The translations under genes and the position numbers were made by a program. From Allobacillus salarius (GTDB lineage Bacteria > Bacillota > Bacilli > Bacillales > Alkalibacillaceae), in contig NZ_VMHE01000006.1 of the NCBI RefSeq assembly GCF_007559425.1, forward strand, positions 35,114-99,113: DNA of 64,000 nucleotides, in the 5' to 3' direction. The notes under the pieces were generated by a model that did not search any database, was not told where the DNA came from, and saw only the letters and a list, made by a program, of their open reading frames with translations. Positions 9,053 to 17,315 of this stretch are shown one piece after another (the first letter of the stretch is position 1; each line of letters starts with the position of its first letter).

Positions 9053-9673
9053 ATGCGCAAATATTTGATGGCAACATTTTTTGCTACAATCATGATGCTT
9101 GCAGCTTGTCAGTCAGACGATACTGGAATGGGGAACGAAGACGGACAAACAAACTATGAACAAACAGGGTATAATGATACAGCTAACCAAGATAATCGGG
9201 GTCATGGTTTCCAAATGAATAATGGGCATTATGGAAATGGTGTACAAGACAGAATTAATCAAGGTACTAAACCTAATGACGGTAACTATGGTGAAGCAAA
9301 CCAACAAGATAATTTTGAGATGGCTGAAGAAATTGCGAGACGAATCGTGAACAATGTTGATGGCGTTGAGGATGCAAACGTCATGACAAATGGACAAAAC
9401 GCTTATGTGGCAGTTGAGTTAGGGAATAACCGCGACACGAATGGAAAGGAAAATGACATTAGTCAACAGTTAAACGATCAGATTACAGATGTTGTTCAAA
9501 CATCGAGCAATCAGATTGACGACGTGTATATAACAGCGAATCCGGACTTCGCTGGTTCGTTAAATGATTATGCAAATAGCATCGAAAACGGTGAGCCGGT
9601 TGAAGGTCTATTTGAAGAAATGAATGATATGATCGAACGAGTATTTCCTAATCGACGCGAAACAAATAATTAA
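9053..9673 (+). CDS. yhcN: YhcN/YlaJ-family spore lipoprotein
   Basis: 206 residues beginning with a lipoprotein signal (helix to about 17, lipobox LAAC with Cys19). Residues 20-85 are Asn/Gly/Gln-rich linker; residues 90-200 form the YhcN/YlaJ domain, recognisable by ARRIVNNVDGVEDANVM and the following AYVAVEL strand. YhcN is a forespore-made lipoprotein of the spore inner membrane in B. subtilis. SD GAAAGGAGGAG precedes ATG 9053 and a sigma-G-like promoter lies just upstream. It stands alone with its own terminator. Confidence 0.88.
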   Translation: MRKYLMATFFATIMMLAACQSDDTGMGNEDGQTNYEQTGYNDTANQDNRGHGFQMNNGHYGNGVQDRINQGTKPNDGNYGEANQQDNFEMAEEIARRIVNNVDGVEDANVMTNGQNAYVAVELGNNRDTNGKENDISQQLNDQITDVVQTSSNQIDDVYITANPDFAGSLNDYANSIENGEPVEGLFEEMNDMIERVFPNRRETNN

Positions 9674-9685
9674 TAAATTTTAACC

Positions 9686-9720
9686 GAAAGAAATCAGCTT
9701 TATGTGCTGGTTTCTTTTTT
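9686..9720 (+). terminator. Terminator after yhcN
   Basis: GAAAGAAATCAGC pairs with GCTGGTTTCTTT (one G-T pair) around a 7-nt loop, followed by a T run. Confidence 0.8.
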
Positions 9721-9784
9721 GTTTTTGGCTGTGTTAAAGCTTAATGTTGATTTTTAATGATGTAGTACTAAGTTGTTGAAATGT

Positions 9785-10030
9785 GATAAGCGAAGGTGGC
9801 GAATCCTGCGGGTCAACTAAGACCGGCCACGTCCTGTGGCCAACGTTGACACTTGCCGTCCATGGCGTCGGAAAGCACGAGTCTCGAGACCCCGCAGGCC
9901 ATGCTTTTAGGCCGAGGAGGCTCGAGCCGTGCCCGCGATATAGAAGACACTGCGAGTAATCGCAGATGTCGCCTTATGCCCTGTGGGTAAAAGCGTCCAC
10001 CGATAGCGGATCACAATATCAACAACGGAC
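9785..10030. repeat. GC-rich structured intergenic element (Bacillaceae-type dispersed repeat)
   Basis: About 245 bp of clearly higher GC than its surroundings within a 451-bp gene-free gap. Inverted segments: CCTGCGGG (9805-9812) with CCCGCAGG (9891-9898), GGCCAC/GTGGCC hairpin (9825-9841), palindrome GGCTCGAGCC (9919-9928). From memory, this layout (AGCACGAGTCTCGAGACC, then GAGGAGGCTCGAG, then AAAGCGTCC) resembles intergenic repeats seen in many alkaliphilic and halotolerant Bacillaceae. No coding frame is convincing. Only one copy is in the window. Function unknown. Confidence 0.6.
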
Positions 10031-10124
10031 TTTAACAAAGCTTTGTTTTTAAGCACAAATGACAATAGATTGATTTGAGCGAAGGACATTTTCATATATA
10101 TGACTTAAAGAGGAGGCGACTATT

Positions 10125-11132
10125 ATGAACGATTTCTTGCAAATTCAATCGGTGAGCATCCAATTGGGTCTGTTTGCAGATCATATGGATGTTTCTTATG
10201 TAGATTCTCTTCCGCTTACACATGCCTCGTTATATGGAAAAAATCAGGTGCCTAGCATCGTAGTTATAGATGAAAACGGTTATTATCGATTACTGGTATC
10301 TAAATTTTTGAAAAATAGCGAAAAAAAGCTGGCGATTATTCGGGGAATGATTTATGCTGATTTTTATAGAAGGAATCAATACATGAAAAATACGAAGCGA
10401 TTTCGCCATTCATTGGATATTCAATCGTATCGAGAAAAATACGGAGCAAGTGAAGTTGACCGATTGAATGAAGCATTTGAAGCGGTTGCATTTTTATGCT
10501 TACAAGGTCACGGGAATGTATACGATTACGTAGTGGAAAACCAACACAATTTGCTCCCGTGGCAAAAAAGGTTGGGACAAGAAATTAAGGTTCGAAAACG
10601 GCAGCAATCCATTATTCACTCAACTTCTTTGTTACGAGAAGGATGGGCGAGTATAAAACAAACTGAGATTCTATCAAATGTGTTGTCGAAAAAAGATGCA
10701 ATTGAAGCGACATTATTATTTAGTCAAATGAACCAACGACCAACAGGTATTCGCTTGCATGAATTAGGCAAGACGCTTTTGCAACAACTGTCTGAAGCGG
10801 AAATCATACAAGCCGTTGAAACGCTTACCGATGAAGAATTAATTCATCACGCATATACAAAGTCCGTCCACGAACGTGAAAACATTTCCATCATGTTTAC
10901 GAAAGAAAAACATCTGGATGATTATGAAATAGTAAAAATATTTCTAATACACTTATCAAATCTCGATCTTTATCCGATATTAGAGGTAGACCGTGTGAAA
11001 ACAAAAGAAACGGGGGAATTAACGGTCTATTACCAAGCAAGAGACATACATAGGAATGCTTATTTTCAACAGCTACGTTTATATTTACAACAAATTTGGG
11101 GCGAGAAAGTTTTTATCAAGCCAAAGAAATGA
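10125..11132 (+). CDS. Conserved-looking hypothetical protein, 335 residues
   Basis: I do not recognise this family. ATG 10125 follows a strong SD (GAGGAGG, 10110-10116). The protein is soluble, without signal or membrane helix, and mostly alpha-helical in appearance. Residues 45-75 contain SIVVIDENGYYRLLVSKF; residues 195-250 (HELGKTLLQQLSEAEIIQAV, then LTDEELIHHAY) could be a winged-helix-like module. It ends 21 bp before a chemoreceptor gene and may be co-transcribed with it, but nothing in the sequence ties it to chemotaxis. The upstream neighbour is the GC-rich repeat. Confidence 0.7.
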   Translation: MNDFLQIQSVSIQLGLFADHMDVSYVDSLPLTHASLYGKNQVPSIVVIDENGYYRLLVSKFLKNSEKKLAIIRGMIYADFYRRNQYMKNTKRFRHSLDIQSYREKYGASEVDRLNEAFEAVAFLCLQGHGNVYDYVVENQHNLLPWQKRLGQEIKVRKRQQSIIHSTSLLREGWASIKQTEILSNVLSKKDAIEATLLFSQMNQRPTGIRLHELGKTLLQQLSEAEIIQAVETLTDEELIHHAYTKSVHERENISIMFTKEKHLDDYEIVKIFLIHLSNLDLYPILEVDRVKTKETGELTVYYQARDIHRNAYFQQLRLYLQQIWGEKVFIKPKK

Positions 11133-11153
11133 TTTAGAAAGGGGGGGAGATTG

Positions 11154-12905
11154 GTGAAAAAAAATAAAAAGAACAAGGAACGTACTACAAAAAAAGCAAA
11201 AAATAAACCAGTCAAAAGAAGGGGGATTTCACTCGGTGCGAAATATGCATGGATTGTAATTACCATTATGCTCTTTTTCGTCATTGCATCAGGCGTTGTG
11301 TACATACTCTCTTCTCAGTCTGAAGTGAAGCTGAATGAACAAGAGACGAAAACAAGTGTCGCAATTGATATCGGCAATATGGAATCAGCATTTCGGGCAA
11401 AGAATGGTTTGCTGGGAGATTATATTACCTTTAAAACAAATGACTATGTCAGTCAGTATGAAGAATTAAATCAATCCTTTCAAAACATCGAGGAAAATGT
11501 GCGCCAATACTTGGATAAAGAGCAGAGAACCCTATTAAACCAAGTGGTTACAATCAATGAGGAAATCAATACGATTGTTGAGGAAGAAATTATCCCTAAT
11601 GTTCAGGATCGGAACGAAGGGGATGCTATTGCAAGCCGGATGAAAGCGACCATTATAAGCCGGGATGCTGTCGGACTGCTTACCCAGTTAACGGAGTCCG
11701 TCCAAGCTGAATTTGAACAATCCAAAAATGAGATGAGCTCTTCTTTCCAACAGATGCAGATTGCGTTAATGCTAGGAATCGTACTAGCCGTCCTTATGGC
11801 AGTTTTGTTGTTGGTCATCGTCAATCGTCGTATACGTAGAAATATCCACGCGGTCCAAGACGTCGCAAATGAAGTAGCAAAAGGCAATCTAACTGTTGCT
11901 GATGTTTCTGTAAAAGGTAAAGATGAAATTGCAGATTTGGCACAATCGATTAATTCAATGAAAGCGAGTTTACATGGAATCATTCATGACGTTAATTTTT
12001 CGAATCAATCGATTACCAATCAATCAAACGAGTTGAAGCATGCTGCGGAGTCATTAAAAGAAGGTAGCGAACAAATTGCCTCAACAATGGAGGAATTGTC
12101 CTCCGGTTCAGAGACGCAAGCGGAAAGTGCTTCTCAAATATCTGAGCTAACAGAAAAACTGGTCGGTCGAATGAATCTTTCGGTTGAAAATAGTGAGCAA
12201 ATCTCTTCTACTTCAGAAAAAGTGATGAACTTATCTGTTTCGGGCAGAGAAAAAATGGCTGACTCGGTAGCTCAAATGAGTCGGATTCATACGATTGTTG
12301 AAGATTCAGTTGCTAAAGTGAAAGGTTTAGCGAAACAATCTGGTGAAATTTCACAACTGGTTGAGGTAATTAAAGATATTGCCGATCAGACGAACTTATT
12401 GGCATTAAATGCTGCCATCGAAGCTGCACGTGCTGGAGAACATGGTAAAGGATTTGCTGTCGTTGCTGACGAGGTGAGAAAGCTTGCTGAACAAGTAGGC
12501 AATTCAGTTAGTGATATTACATCAATCGTTTCTAACATTCAAAATGAATCAAACATCGTCTCAGAAACGCTTCAGGCAGGATATGAAGAGGTGACGGTAG
12601 GTACGAAACAAATTCACTCTACACAAGAAACGTTTGAGGGAATCGATGAAGCAATTGCACAGATGAGCCATCAAATTCAAGAGATTACTTTCAATTTACA
12701 AGATGTTTTAAATGAAAGTGTGAATATGAGTGGTTCCGTAGAAGAAATTGCATCCATTTCAGAGGAATCAGCAGCTGGAATTGAAGAAACGGCCGCGTCT
12801 GTTGAGCAAGCGAGCCATTCGATGGATGGGATTTCGAAGGTTGCCAATGACTTAAATCAGTTGGCAGGAGAATTAAATAGAAAAGTTGAAAAATTTCGTT
12901 TATAA
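11154..12905 (+). CDS. Methyl-accepting chemotaxis protein
   Basis: 583 residues from GTG 11154; an in-frame TTG at 11151 sits too close to the SD AAAGGGGGGG. The first 30 residues are very Lys/Arg-rich. TM1 (about 30-52), extracytoplasmic helical sensor (about 53-205), TM2 (about 206-226), HAMP (about 227-280) and a cytoplasmic signalling coiled coil to the end. The hairpin tip has the invariant core [19 protein letters not shown] followed by [15 protein letters not shown], so it should couple to CheA/CheW. Ligand unknown. No che genes are nearby. Confidence 0.93.
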   Translation: MKKNKKNKERTTKKAKNKPVKRRGISLGAKYAWIVITIMLFFVIASGVVYILSSQSEVKLNEQETKTSVAIDIGNMESAFRAKNGLLGDYITFKTNDYVSQYEELNQSFQNIEENVRQYLDKEQRTLLNQVVTINEEINTIVEEEIIPNVQDRNEGDAIASRMKATIISRDAVGLLTQLTESVQAEFEQSKNEMSSSFQQMQIALMLGIVLAVLMAVLLLVIVNRRIRRNIHAVQDVANEVAKGNLTVADVSVKGKDEIADLAQSINSMKASLHGIIHDVNFSNQSITNQSNELKHAAESLKEGSEQIASTMEELSSGSETQAESASQISELTEKLVGRMNLSVENSEQISSTSEKVMNLSVSGREKMADSVAQMSRIHTIVEDSVAKVKGLAKQSGEISQLVEVIKDIADQTNLLALNAAIEAARAGEHGKGFAVVADEVRKLAEQVGNSVSDITSIVSNIQNESNIVSETLQAGYEEVTVGTKQIHSTQETFEGIDEAIAQMSHQIQEITFNLQDVLNESVNMSGSVEEIASISEESAAGIEETAASVEQASHSMDGISKVANDLNQLAGELNRKVEKFRL

Positions 12906-12920
12906 TAGATGAAAACATTT

Positions 12921-12950
12921 AAAGACTGTGTTGAGCAGTCTTTTCTTTTT
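12921..12950 (+). terminator. Terminator after chemoreceptor gene
   Basis: AAAGACTG (12921-12928), 7-nt loop, CAGTCTTT (12936-12943), then T-rich tract. Confidence 0.8.
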
Positions 12951-12970
12951 ATTTACTGGAGGGATGAGAC

Positions 12971-13756
12971 ATGCGGATTGTTTCTATTTGTCCGAGCAAT
13001 ACCGAAATTATGGCCTATTTGGATTTAATGAATTTAGTAGTTGGTGTAGACGACGATTCTGATTGGCCAGAAGCGGTAAATGATCTGCCGAAAGTAGGCC
13101 GCGACTTAAGTGTTGATATGGATGCAGTAGAACAATTACAGCCAGACTTGGTATTGGCTTCTTTAAGTGTTCCAGGTATGGAAAAGAATATTGAAGGATT
13201 AAAAGAGCGCAATCTTCCTTATGTTATTTTAAATCCAAACTCGTTGGATGAGATTGGAGAGGATATTCTGACGGTTGGGAAGTTGACAGGTTATGAAGAT
13301 CGTGCGAACCGCGTATACAACGAATACCACGAAACGATTAATTATTATAGAGAAAAATCCCTTGAAGTGTCCGTGAAAAAAAGAATTTATTGGGAATGGT
13401 GGCCGAAACCGATTTTTACACCAGGTCGTAAAAATTGGTTGAGCTATATTAGTGAATTGGCAGGTGCAGAAAATGTATTCGCTACGTATGCGGATGCGAG
13501 CATCCAAGTTGAATGGGAAGAAGTTTTAGAAAAAGATCCAGACGATATTTGCATGGTATGGGTTGGTGTGCAAGAAGCGAAAATGAATCCAAAAATTATT
13601 AAAAAAAGAGAAGGTGCAGATCAGCTTCAAGCAGTACAGCAAGACCGCATTCACGTTCTTGAAGAACACTTGTATTGCCGCCCATCTCCACGATTATTGG
13701 AAGGATTGAAGAAGCTTGCCCCGATACTACATCCAGATATTTTTAATAGAAAATAA
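12971..13756 (+). CDS. BtuF-like cobalamin/siderophore binding-fold protein lacking a signal peptide
   Basis: 261 residues, ATG 12971 with SD CTGGAGGG. The sequence starts directly with the binding fold (MRIVSICPSNTEIMAYL) and continues with DLVLAS, the long connecting helix (about 90-125) and a C-terminal lobe, matching class III periplasmic-type binding proteins such as BtuF. No signal peptide, lipobox or membrane helix exists, so it is probably cytosolic. Other Firmicutes carry signal-less relatives often called cobalamin-binding protein; ligand unproven. The nearby azlCD genes (28 bp downstream) do not suggest B12 transport. Confidence 0.78.
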   Translation: MRIVSICPSNTEIMAYLDLMNLVVGVDDDSDWPEAVNDLPKVGRDLSVDMDAVEQLQPDLVLASLSVPGMEKNIEGLKERNLPYVILNPNSLDEIGEDILTVGKLTGYEDRANRVYNEYHETINYYREKSLEVSVKKRIYWEWWPKPIFTPGRKNWLSYISELAGAENVFATYADASIQVEWEEVLEKDPDDICMVWVGVQEAKMNPKIIKKREGADQLQAVQQDRIHVLEEHLYCRPSPRLLEGLKKLAPILHPDIFNRK

Positions 13757-13784
13757 AGTGGCCTGAGAATGGGGAGGAGACGAA

Positions 13785-14519
13785 GTGAAAGAGGAAGTAG
13801 TCATGGAAACAGAGCAATCAATCGGATCGGCGTTTAAGCAAGGATCGCTTGCAGGAATGCCTATTTTTCTAGGTTATATGCCAATTGCTATCGCCTACGG
13901 TGTACTAGCAAGCCAGTCTGGTTTGACGATTTTCGAAACAACGATGATGAGTGTACTCGTTTTCGCTGGAGCAGCGCAGTTTATGGCCGCGAATATGATG
14001 GCTCAAGGAGCATTGTTTTTACAAATTGTCGTAGCCACGTTTGTTTTGAATTTCAGACATTTTATTATGAGTATGTCCTTCATGAACCAACTGAGACATT
14101 ATTCTTTACCGTGGAAATTCGGACTATCACTCGGATTGACGGATGAAACATTCGCTGTTTCGGCGTTACATAAGAAAGAGGCAAATAAAGAGAACAGTAT
14201 GTTTTTTTATTTAGCGCTAATTTTGACAGCATACTTTTCTTGGATTGCGGGTAGTTTCGCAGGTGCGCTCTTAGGTGAGATCATTCCATCGCAGCTGAGT
14301 GATAGCATGGGAATTGCCTTATATGCCATGTTTATCGGATTGTTGACTCCTTCTGTCAAAAAGGAATGGCGAATTGGTGTAGTCGCAGTTATTAGTATGT
14401 TACTTAATTACATTTTCAGTGAATACATTGGTCTCGAAACAGGATGGTCAATCGTTCTAGCCACAGTAGTGGGAAGTTTAATTGCGATTCCAATGATGAA
14501 GGAGGATGATGTCCAATGA
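13785..14519 (+). CDS. azlC: AzlC-family branched-chain amino acid exporter, large subunit
   Basis: 244 residues, GTG 13785 behind GGGGAGGAG. AzlC hallmarks are the early GMPIFLGYMPIAIAYG segment, the VFAGAAQFMA motif and LNFRHFIMSMS, with about seven membrane helices. Overlaps azlD by 4 bp (ATGA), the standard arrangement of this two-subunit exporter. B. subtilis AzlCD exports 4-azaleucine and probably branched-chain amino acids. No AzlB-type regulator is adjacent, so control is not visible. Confidence 0.9.
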   Translation: MKEEVVMETEQSIGSAFKQGSLAGMPIFLGYMPIAIAYGVLASQSGLTIFETTMMSVLVFAGAAQFMAANMMAQGALFLQIVVATFVLNFRHFIMSMSFMNQLRHYSLPWKFGLSLGLTDETFAVSALHKKEANKENSMFFYLALILTAYFSWIAGSFAGALLGEIIPSQLSDSMGIALYAMFIGLLTPSVKKEWRIGVVAVISMLLNYIFSEYIGLETGWSIVLATVVGSLIAIPMMKEDDVQ

Positions 14520-14809
14520 CGATGTTAACGATACTCGGCATGGCGATTGTGACAATGGTGCCACGCTTCATTCCTGCATTTATTATGGATCGACTTGCGT
14601 TAAAGCCATGGATCAATAAATGGTTAAATGCAATTCCTTTTGCTGCATTAGGTGCGTTAATTTTTCCAGGAGTCATGTCTGTCATAGAAGAAGCACCTTG
14701 GGTAGGAATTATAGGTGGTCTTGTAGCAGCAGCGATTGCGCTGTTAAATCTGAATGTTATTTTTTCTGTAATCGGTGCGATTGTTACAGTATTTTTATTA
14801 ACTATGTAA
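14516..14809 (+). CDS. azlD: AzlD-family branched-chain amino acid exporter, small subunit
   Basis: 97 residues with three to four membrane helices. The N-terminal LGMAIVTMVPRFIPAFIMDR and LNAIPFAALGALIFPG are typical AzlD features. ATG 14516 lies inside the end of azlC (ATGA overlap) with SD GGAGGATGATG provided by the azlC coding sequence, indicating translational coupling and 1:1 synthesis with the large subunit. Confidence 0.88.
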   Translation: MTMLTILGMAIVTMVPRFIPAFIMDRLALKPWINKWLNAIPFAALGALIFPGVMSVIEEAPWVGIIGGLVAAAIALLNLNVIFSVIGAIVTVFLLTM

Positions 14810-14848
14810 TATACCTTTCAGCGTTAAAGACAAGTTTTCCTCAAATTC

Positions 14849-14874
14849 GTTTAATTCCTTGAAAGCTGGGGAAC
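14849..14874 (+). promoter_or_regulatory. Sigma-B (general stress) type promoter upstream of wrbA-like gene
   Basis: GTTTAA (14849-14854), 14-bp spacer, GGGAAC (14869-14874): 11 of 12 positions fit the sigma-B pattern GTTTAA-N12-15-GGGWAW. Located 44 bp before the start codon. Confidence 0.6.
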
Positions 14875-14917
14875 GCTTTAATAGAGAATAGATATCGTTG
14901 AAAGGAGTTTTGTTTAG

Positions 14918-15514
14918 ATGGCTAAAATCGCAGTCATTTATTATAGTTCAACAGGTGCTAACTATCAATTGGCACAGTGGGCTGAAGAAGCTTTAAAAGA
15001 AGCTGGTGCAGAAGTGAAGTTATTGAAAGTCCGCGAAACAGCTCCGATGAAAGCAATTGAAAGTAATCCAAGTTGGAAGAAACACTATGAAGAAACGAAA
15101 GATGTACCTGAAGCAAGTACGGAAGACCTTGATTGGGCAGACGGATTTGTTTTCAGTGTTCCGACACGTTTCGGCAATGTGCCTGCTCAAGTAAAACAGT
15201 TACTTGATGAAGCTGGAGGTTTATGGGCACAAGGAAAATTGGTGAATAAAGTCGTTACTGCAATGACATCTGCACAAAATCCACATGGTGGACAGGAGCA
15301 GACATTAACAGCACTTTACACATCGATGTTTCATTGGGGAGCCATCGTTGTAACGCCAGGCTACTCTGCTGAAGAAATTTTTGCAGCAGGTGGAAACCCT
15401 TATGGAACAAGCTCTACAGTAGATGGTGAAGGAAATCTTCAAGATGATGTTGAAAAAGCTGTGAAACATCAAGCGAAAAGAGCGTATACTATTACAAAAC
15501 AAATTCATTCATAA
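14918..15514 (+). CDS. WrbA-type NAD(P)H:quinone oxidoreductase (flavodoxin fold)
   Basis: 198 residues, ATG 14918 with SD GAAAGGAG. Flavodoxin-like start AVIYYSSTGANYQLAQ contributes the FMN phosphate loop; SVPTRFGNVPAQVKQLLD and SAQNPHGGQEQTL are typical of WrbA-family (type IV) quinone oxidoreductases, cytosolic enzymes that reduce quinones by two electrons and limit oxidative damage. Length matches the family (about 200). A sigma-B-like promoter suggests stress control. A monocistronic unit with downstream terminator. Confidence 0.88.
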   Translation: MAKIAVIYYSSTGANYQLAQWAEEALKEAGAEVKLLKVRETAPMKAIESNPSWKKHYEETKDVPEASTEDLDWADGFVFSVPTRFGNVPAQVKQLLDEAGGLWAQGKLVNKVVTAMTSAQNPHGGQEQTLTALYTSMFHWGAIVVTPGYSAEEIFAAGGNPYGTSSTVDGEGNLQDDVEKAVKHQAKRAYTITKQIHS

Positions 15515-15570
15515 TGTTTTTAATTACCCCCACAAACAGGGAAGATCATCCTAATGAATATAATATACAG

Positions 15571-15664
15571 CTTAGATGAACCTTTCGCAGAAGCGAAGTT
15601 CATTATACACCTCTCTCCCAACAGAGGACTTTCCCTGGCAGCATAGTAATGCCAGGGATTTTTT
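15571..15664 (+). ncRNA. Candidate C-rich small regulatory RNA
   Basis: About 95 nt with RNA-like organisation and no open frame. TATAAT at 15559-15564 could be its -10 box, though no good -35 was seen. First hairpin ATGAAC/GTTCAT plus TTCGC/GCGAA (about 15577-15605); second hairpin CCTCT (15610-15614)/AGAGG (15623-15627) exposing CTCCCAAC in its loop; third is a strong terminator, CCCTGGCA (15633-15640)/TGCCAGGG (15650-15657), then ATTTTTT. Exposed CUCCC loops that pair with SD sequences are typical of Firmicutes sRNAs such as RsaE/RoxS and FsrA. Alternatively it is only an extended wrbA 3' UTR. Confidence 0.5.
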
Positions 15665-15747
15665 CAAACTTTATATAGTCAGAAAATTATTGCAATTTAA
15701 GGGGTATTTGGGGTAAACTATTAAAAAGGAGATAAGGGGGCATTACA

Positions 15748-15999
15748 ATGATGAAGAAGCAATTCAGCTCCTATAAACTATCACGCTTACACTTTTCCAA
15801 TGGACACTTACCGATAATGGCAAGAAAAGAAATGAACTATGAAATCAAACTTGCAGCAAGGTTAATCTTAGATGAAGCAATTTACCAATGGAATAAAGAA
15901 AATTTGGAAACTAAAATTGATGCTGCAATCGACAATCAAAATGAAAAAGAATTTCATCGATTAAGTAAACAATACGCGCACTACGTTATTCATGAATAA
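15748..15999 (+). CDS. IDEAL-domain protein
   Basis: 83 residues. The C-terminal half (LAARLILDEAIYQWNKENLETKIDAA and onwards) matches the IDEAL domain, a short helical module of Bacillaceae proteins named for its I-D-E-A-L-like core. No catalytic motif is known. Two ATGs in tandem (15748, 15751) follow AAAAGGAGATAAGGGGG; either may be used. Single gene between two terminators. B. subtilis YpiB and the ComK region are known to carry such domains, but no specific ortholog is assigned. Confidence 0.7.
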   Translation: MMKKQFSSYKLSRLHFSNGHLPIMARKEMNYEIKLAARLILDEAIYQWNKENLETKIDAAIDNQNEKEFHRLSKQYAHYVIHE

Positions 16000-16007
16000 T
16001 GGAAACG

Positions 16008-16036
16008 AAAAAAGCTACTTTCGGGTAGCTTTTTTT
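16008..16036 (+). terminator. Terminator after IDEAL-domain gene
   Basis: AAAAAAGCTAC (16008-16018), loop TTTCGG, GTAGCTTTTTTT; symmetrical A/T tracts. Confidence 0.85.
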
Positions 16037-16083
16037 GTTACAATAAATGAAGATTGAAATCTGATTAGTAAAGAGGGTACAAC

Positions 16084-16866
16084 ATGAGATTTGCATACAT
16101 ACTTTTCGTTATATTTCTGCTAGCACTATTTTCAGGCTGTGGAGTGAATGGAGAAGCGAAAACGGTGGATTCGTTAGATCAAATACAAAAAGAACAATTA
16201 CAGAAAGAAAAAATTATAACAATCAATAGGGCAAATGAGGTGTTTGCAGAAGCTGTAGCCGGTGAAGAGAATGAGGATGGTGTCACTGTCGTTGGCGAAC
16301 CAGATTCGGAACAAGTCATCGTGAATAAAGATCGCAAACTCCCTGACGGATATGAGCCACCAGATTTGATGATTCCTGATGTGACGTTTAAAGCAGTTAA
16401 TGAAGAACGAAAGCATTTAAGGAAACCGGCTGCATTAGCCTTGGAAAAATTATTCGAAGCTGCAGAAGATGAAGGGATTGAATTAGTAGCCGTTTCAGGA
16501 TACCGCAGATATGAAACGCAAGTATATCTGTATAATCGAAATGTTGAAGTCAAAGGAAAAGAGTATGCTGATCAATATTCTGCAAAACCTGGACATAGTG
16601 AACATCAAACAGGACTCGCAATGGACGTATCTGCAGCATCAGTTGCATTTGATTTAGTTGAAGCATTCGAAGAAACGCCTGAAGGCCAATGGGTTGCGGA
16701 AAATGCTCATGAATTCGGCTTTGTCATTCGTTATCCGAAAGGAAAGAGCGACATTACCGGGTACAACTTCGAACCATGGCATTTACGATATGTCGGTCCA
16801 GAGATCGCAACAAGCATACACGAACAAAACGTCACGATTGAAAAGTTTTTTGGATTAGTTGAATAA
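16084..16866 (+). CDS. VanY/LdcB-type D-Ala-D-Ala carboxypeptidase lipoprotein
   Basis: 260 residues, ATG 16084. Signal helix (about 4-16) and lipobox FSGC with Cys at 19 predict a membrane-anchored lipoprotein facing the wall. Residues about 105-250 form a VanY (peptidase M15B) domain: VSGYRRYETQVYLYN, the zinc motif SEHQTGLAMDVS (His and Asp ligands) and EPWHLRYVG (third zinc His). It should trim stem peptides of peptidoglycan, D,D- or L,D-specific. Similar to B. subtilis YodJ in type. Single gene bounded by terminators. Confidence 0.88.
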   Translation: MRFAYILFVIFLLALFSGCGVNGEAKTVDSLDQIQKEQLQKEKIITINRANEVFAEAVAGEENEDGVTVVGEPDSEQVIVNKDRKLPDGYEPPDLMIPDVTFKAVNEERKHLRKPAALALEKLFEAAEDEGIELVAVSGYRRYETQVYLYNRNVEVKGKEYADQYSAKPGHSEHQTGLAMDVSAASVAFDLVEAFEETPEGQWVAENAHEFGFVIRYPKGKSDITGYNFEPWHLRYVGPEIATSIHEQNVTIEKFFGLVE

Positions 16867-16871
16867 GTCAT

Positions 16872-16903
16872 AAACCCGAACGATTTTATCGTTCGGGTTT
16901 TTT
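16872..16903 (+). terminator. Terminator after carboxypeptidase gene
   Basis: Near-perfect stem AAACCCGAACGAT (from 16872) and ATCGTTCGGGTTT (to 16900) with a 4-nt loop and T run. Confidence 0.9.
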
Positions 16904-16941
16904 GGTTGATTAGCTTTTCATCAACACTTCGGCGCTTGTCG

Positions 16942-17151
16942 TCGAGTCGCCCGATAAAAGGTTCCAGCCGCGCGACAGGTGCACCGAGCCACCCGATAAA
17001 CGCGTCGAACCGCCCGATAAACGGTTCTAGACGCCCGACCAGCCCGTCGAACCGCCCGACAAACGTCTCGAGCCACCCGACAAACGGTTCCAGCCGCCCG
17101 ATAAACGCGCCGAGCCACCCGACCAGCGCGCCGAGCCACCCGACAAGCGAT
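16942..17151. repeat. GC-rich tandem array, ten 21-bp units
   Basis: Ten contiguous degenerate units beginning at 16942, 16963, 16984, 17005, 17026, 17047, 17068, 17089, 17110 and 17131; consensus TCGAGCCGCCCGAYAAACGG plus one base. The core CGCCCGA(T/C) is almost invariant; the two trinucleotides at the unit junction vary. GC is far above the surrounding DNA. Because 21 is a multiple of 3, open frames run through on both strands, but their Arg/Pro/Ser-rich products have no SD and look spurious. It fills most of the 449-bp gap between the carboxypeptidase and fumC genes; the rest holds a terminator and the fumC promoter. Confidence 0.9.
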
Positions 17152-17239
17152 TGCCTGCGGAAAGTAACATAGATTCAGCGGAATACCCTCATTGTAAAGA
17201 TGAATTTCCTCGAATTATCATCTATTCTGTCACAATTCA

Positions 17240-17268
17240 TTTAAAAAAATTGCAATTCGCATTATAAT
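17240..17268 (+). promoter_or_regulatory. Sigma-A type promoter for fumC
   Basis: TTTAAA (17240-17245), 17-bp spacer, TATAAT (17263-17268), about 48 bp before ATG 17316. Confidence 0.5.
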
Positions 17269-17315
17269 AAGATATAGGAATGAAAAAATTGCAGATTAAT
17301 GAGGAGGATACTTGA

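Noticed and set aside
12906..12970. Cobalamin riboswitch before the BtuF-like gene
   Set aside because: The 65-bp gap contains just the upstream terminator and an SD; far too short for a B12 riboswitch.
16906..17172. Open frames on both strands through the 21-bp array
   Set aside because: Period divisible by three keeps frames open by construction; products are Arg/Pro/Ser-rich and no SD or start context exists.
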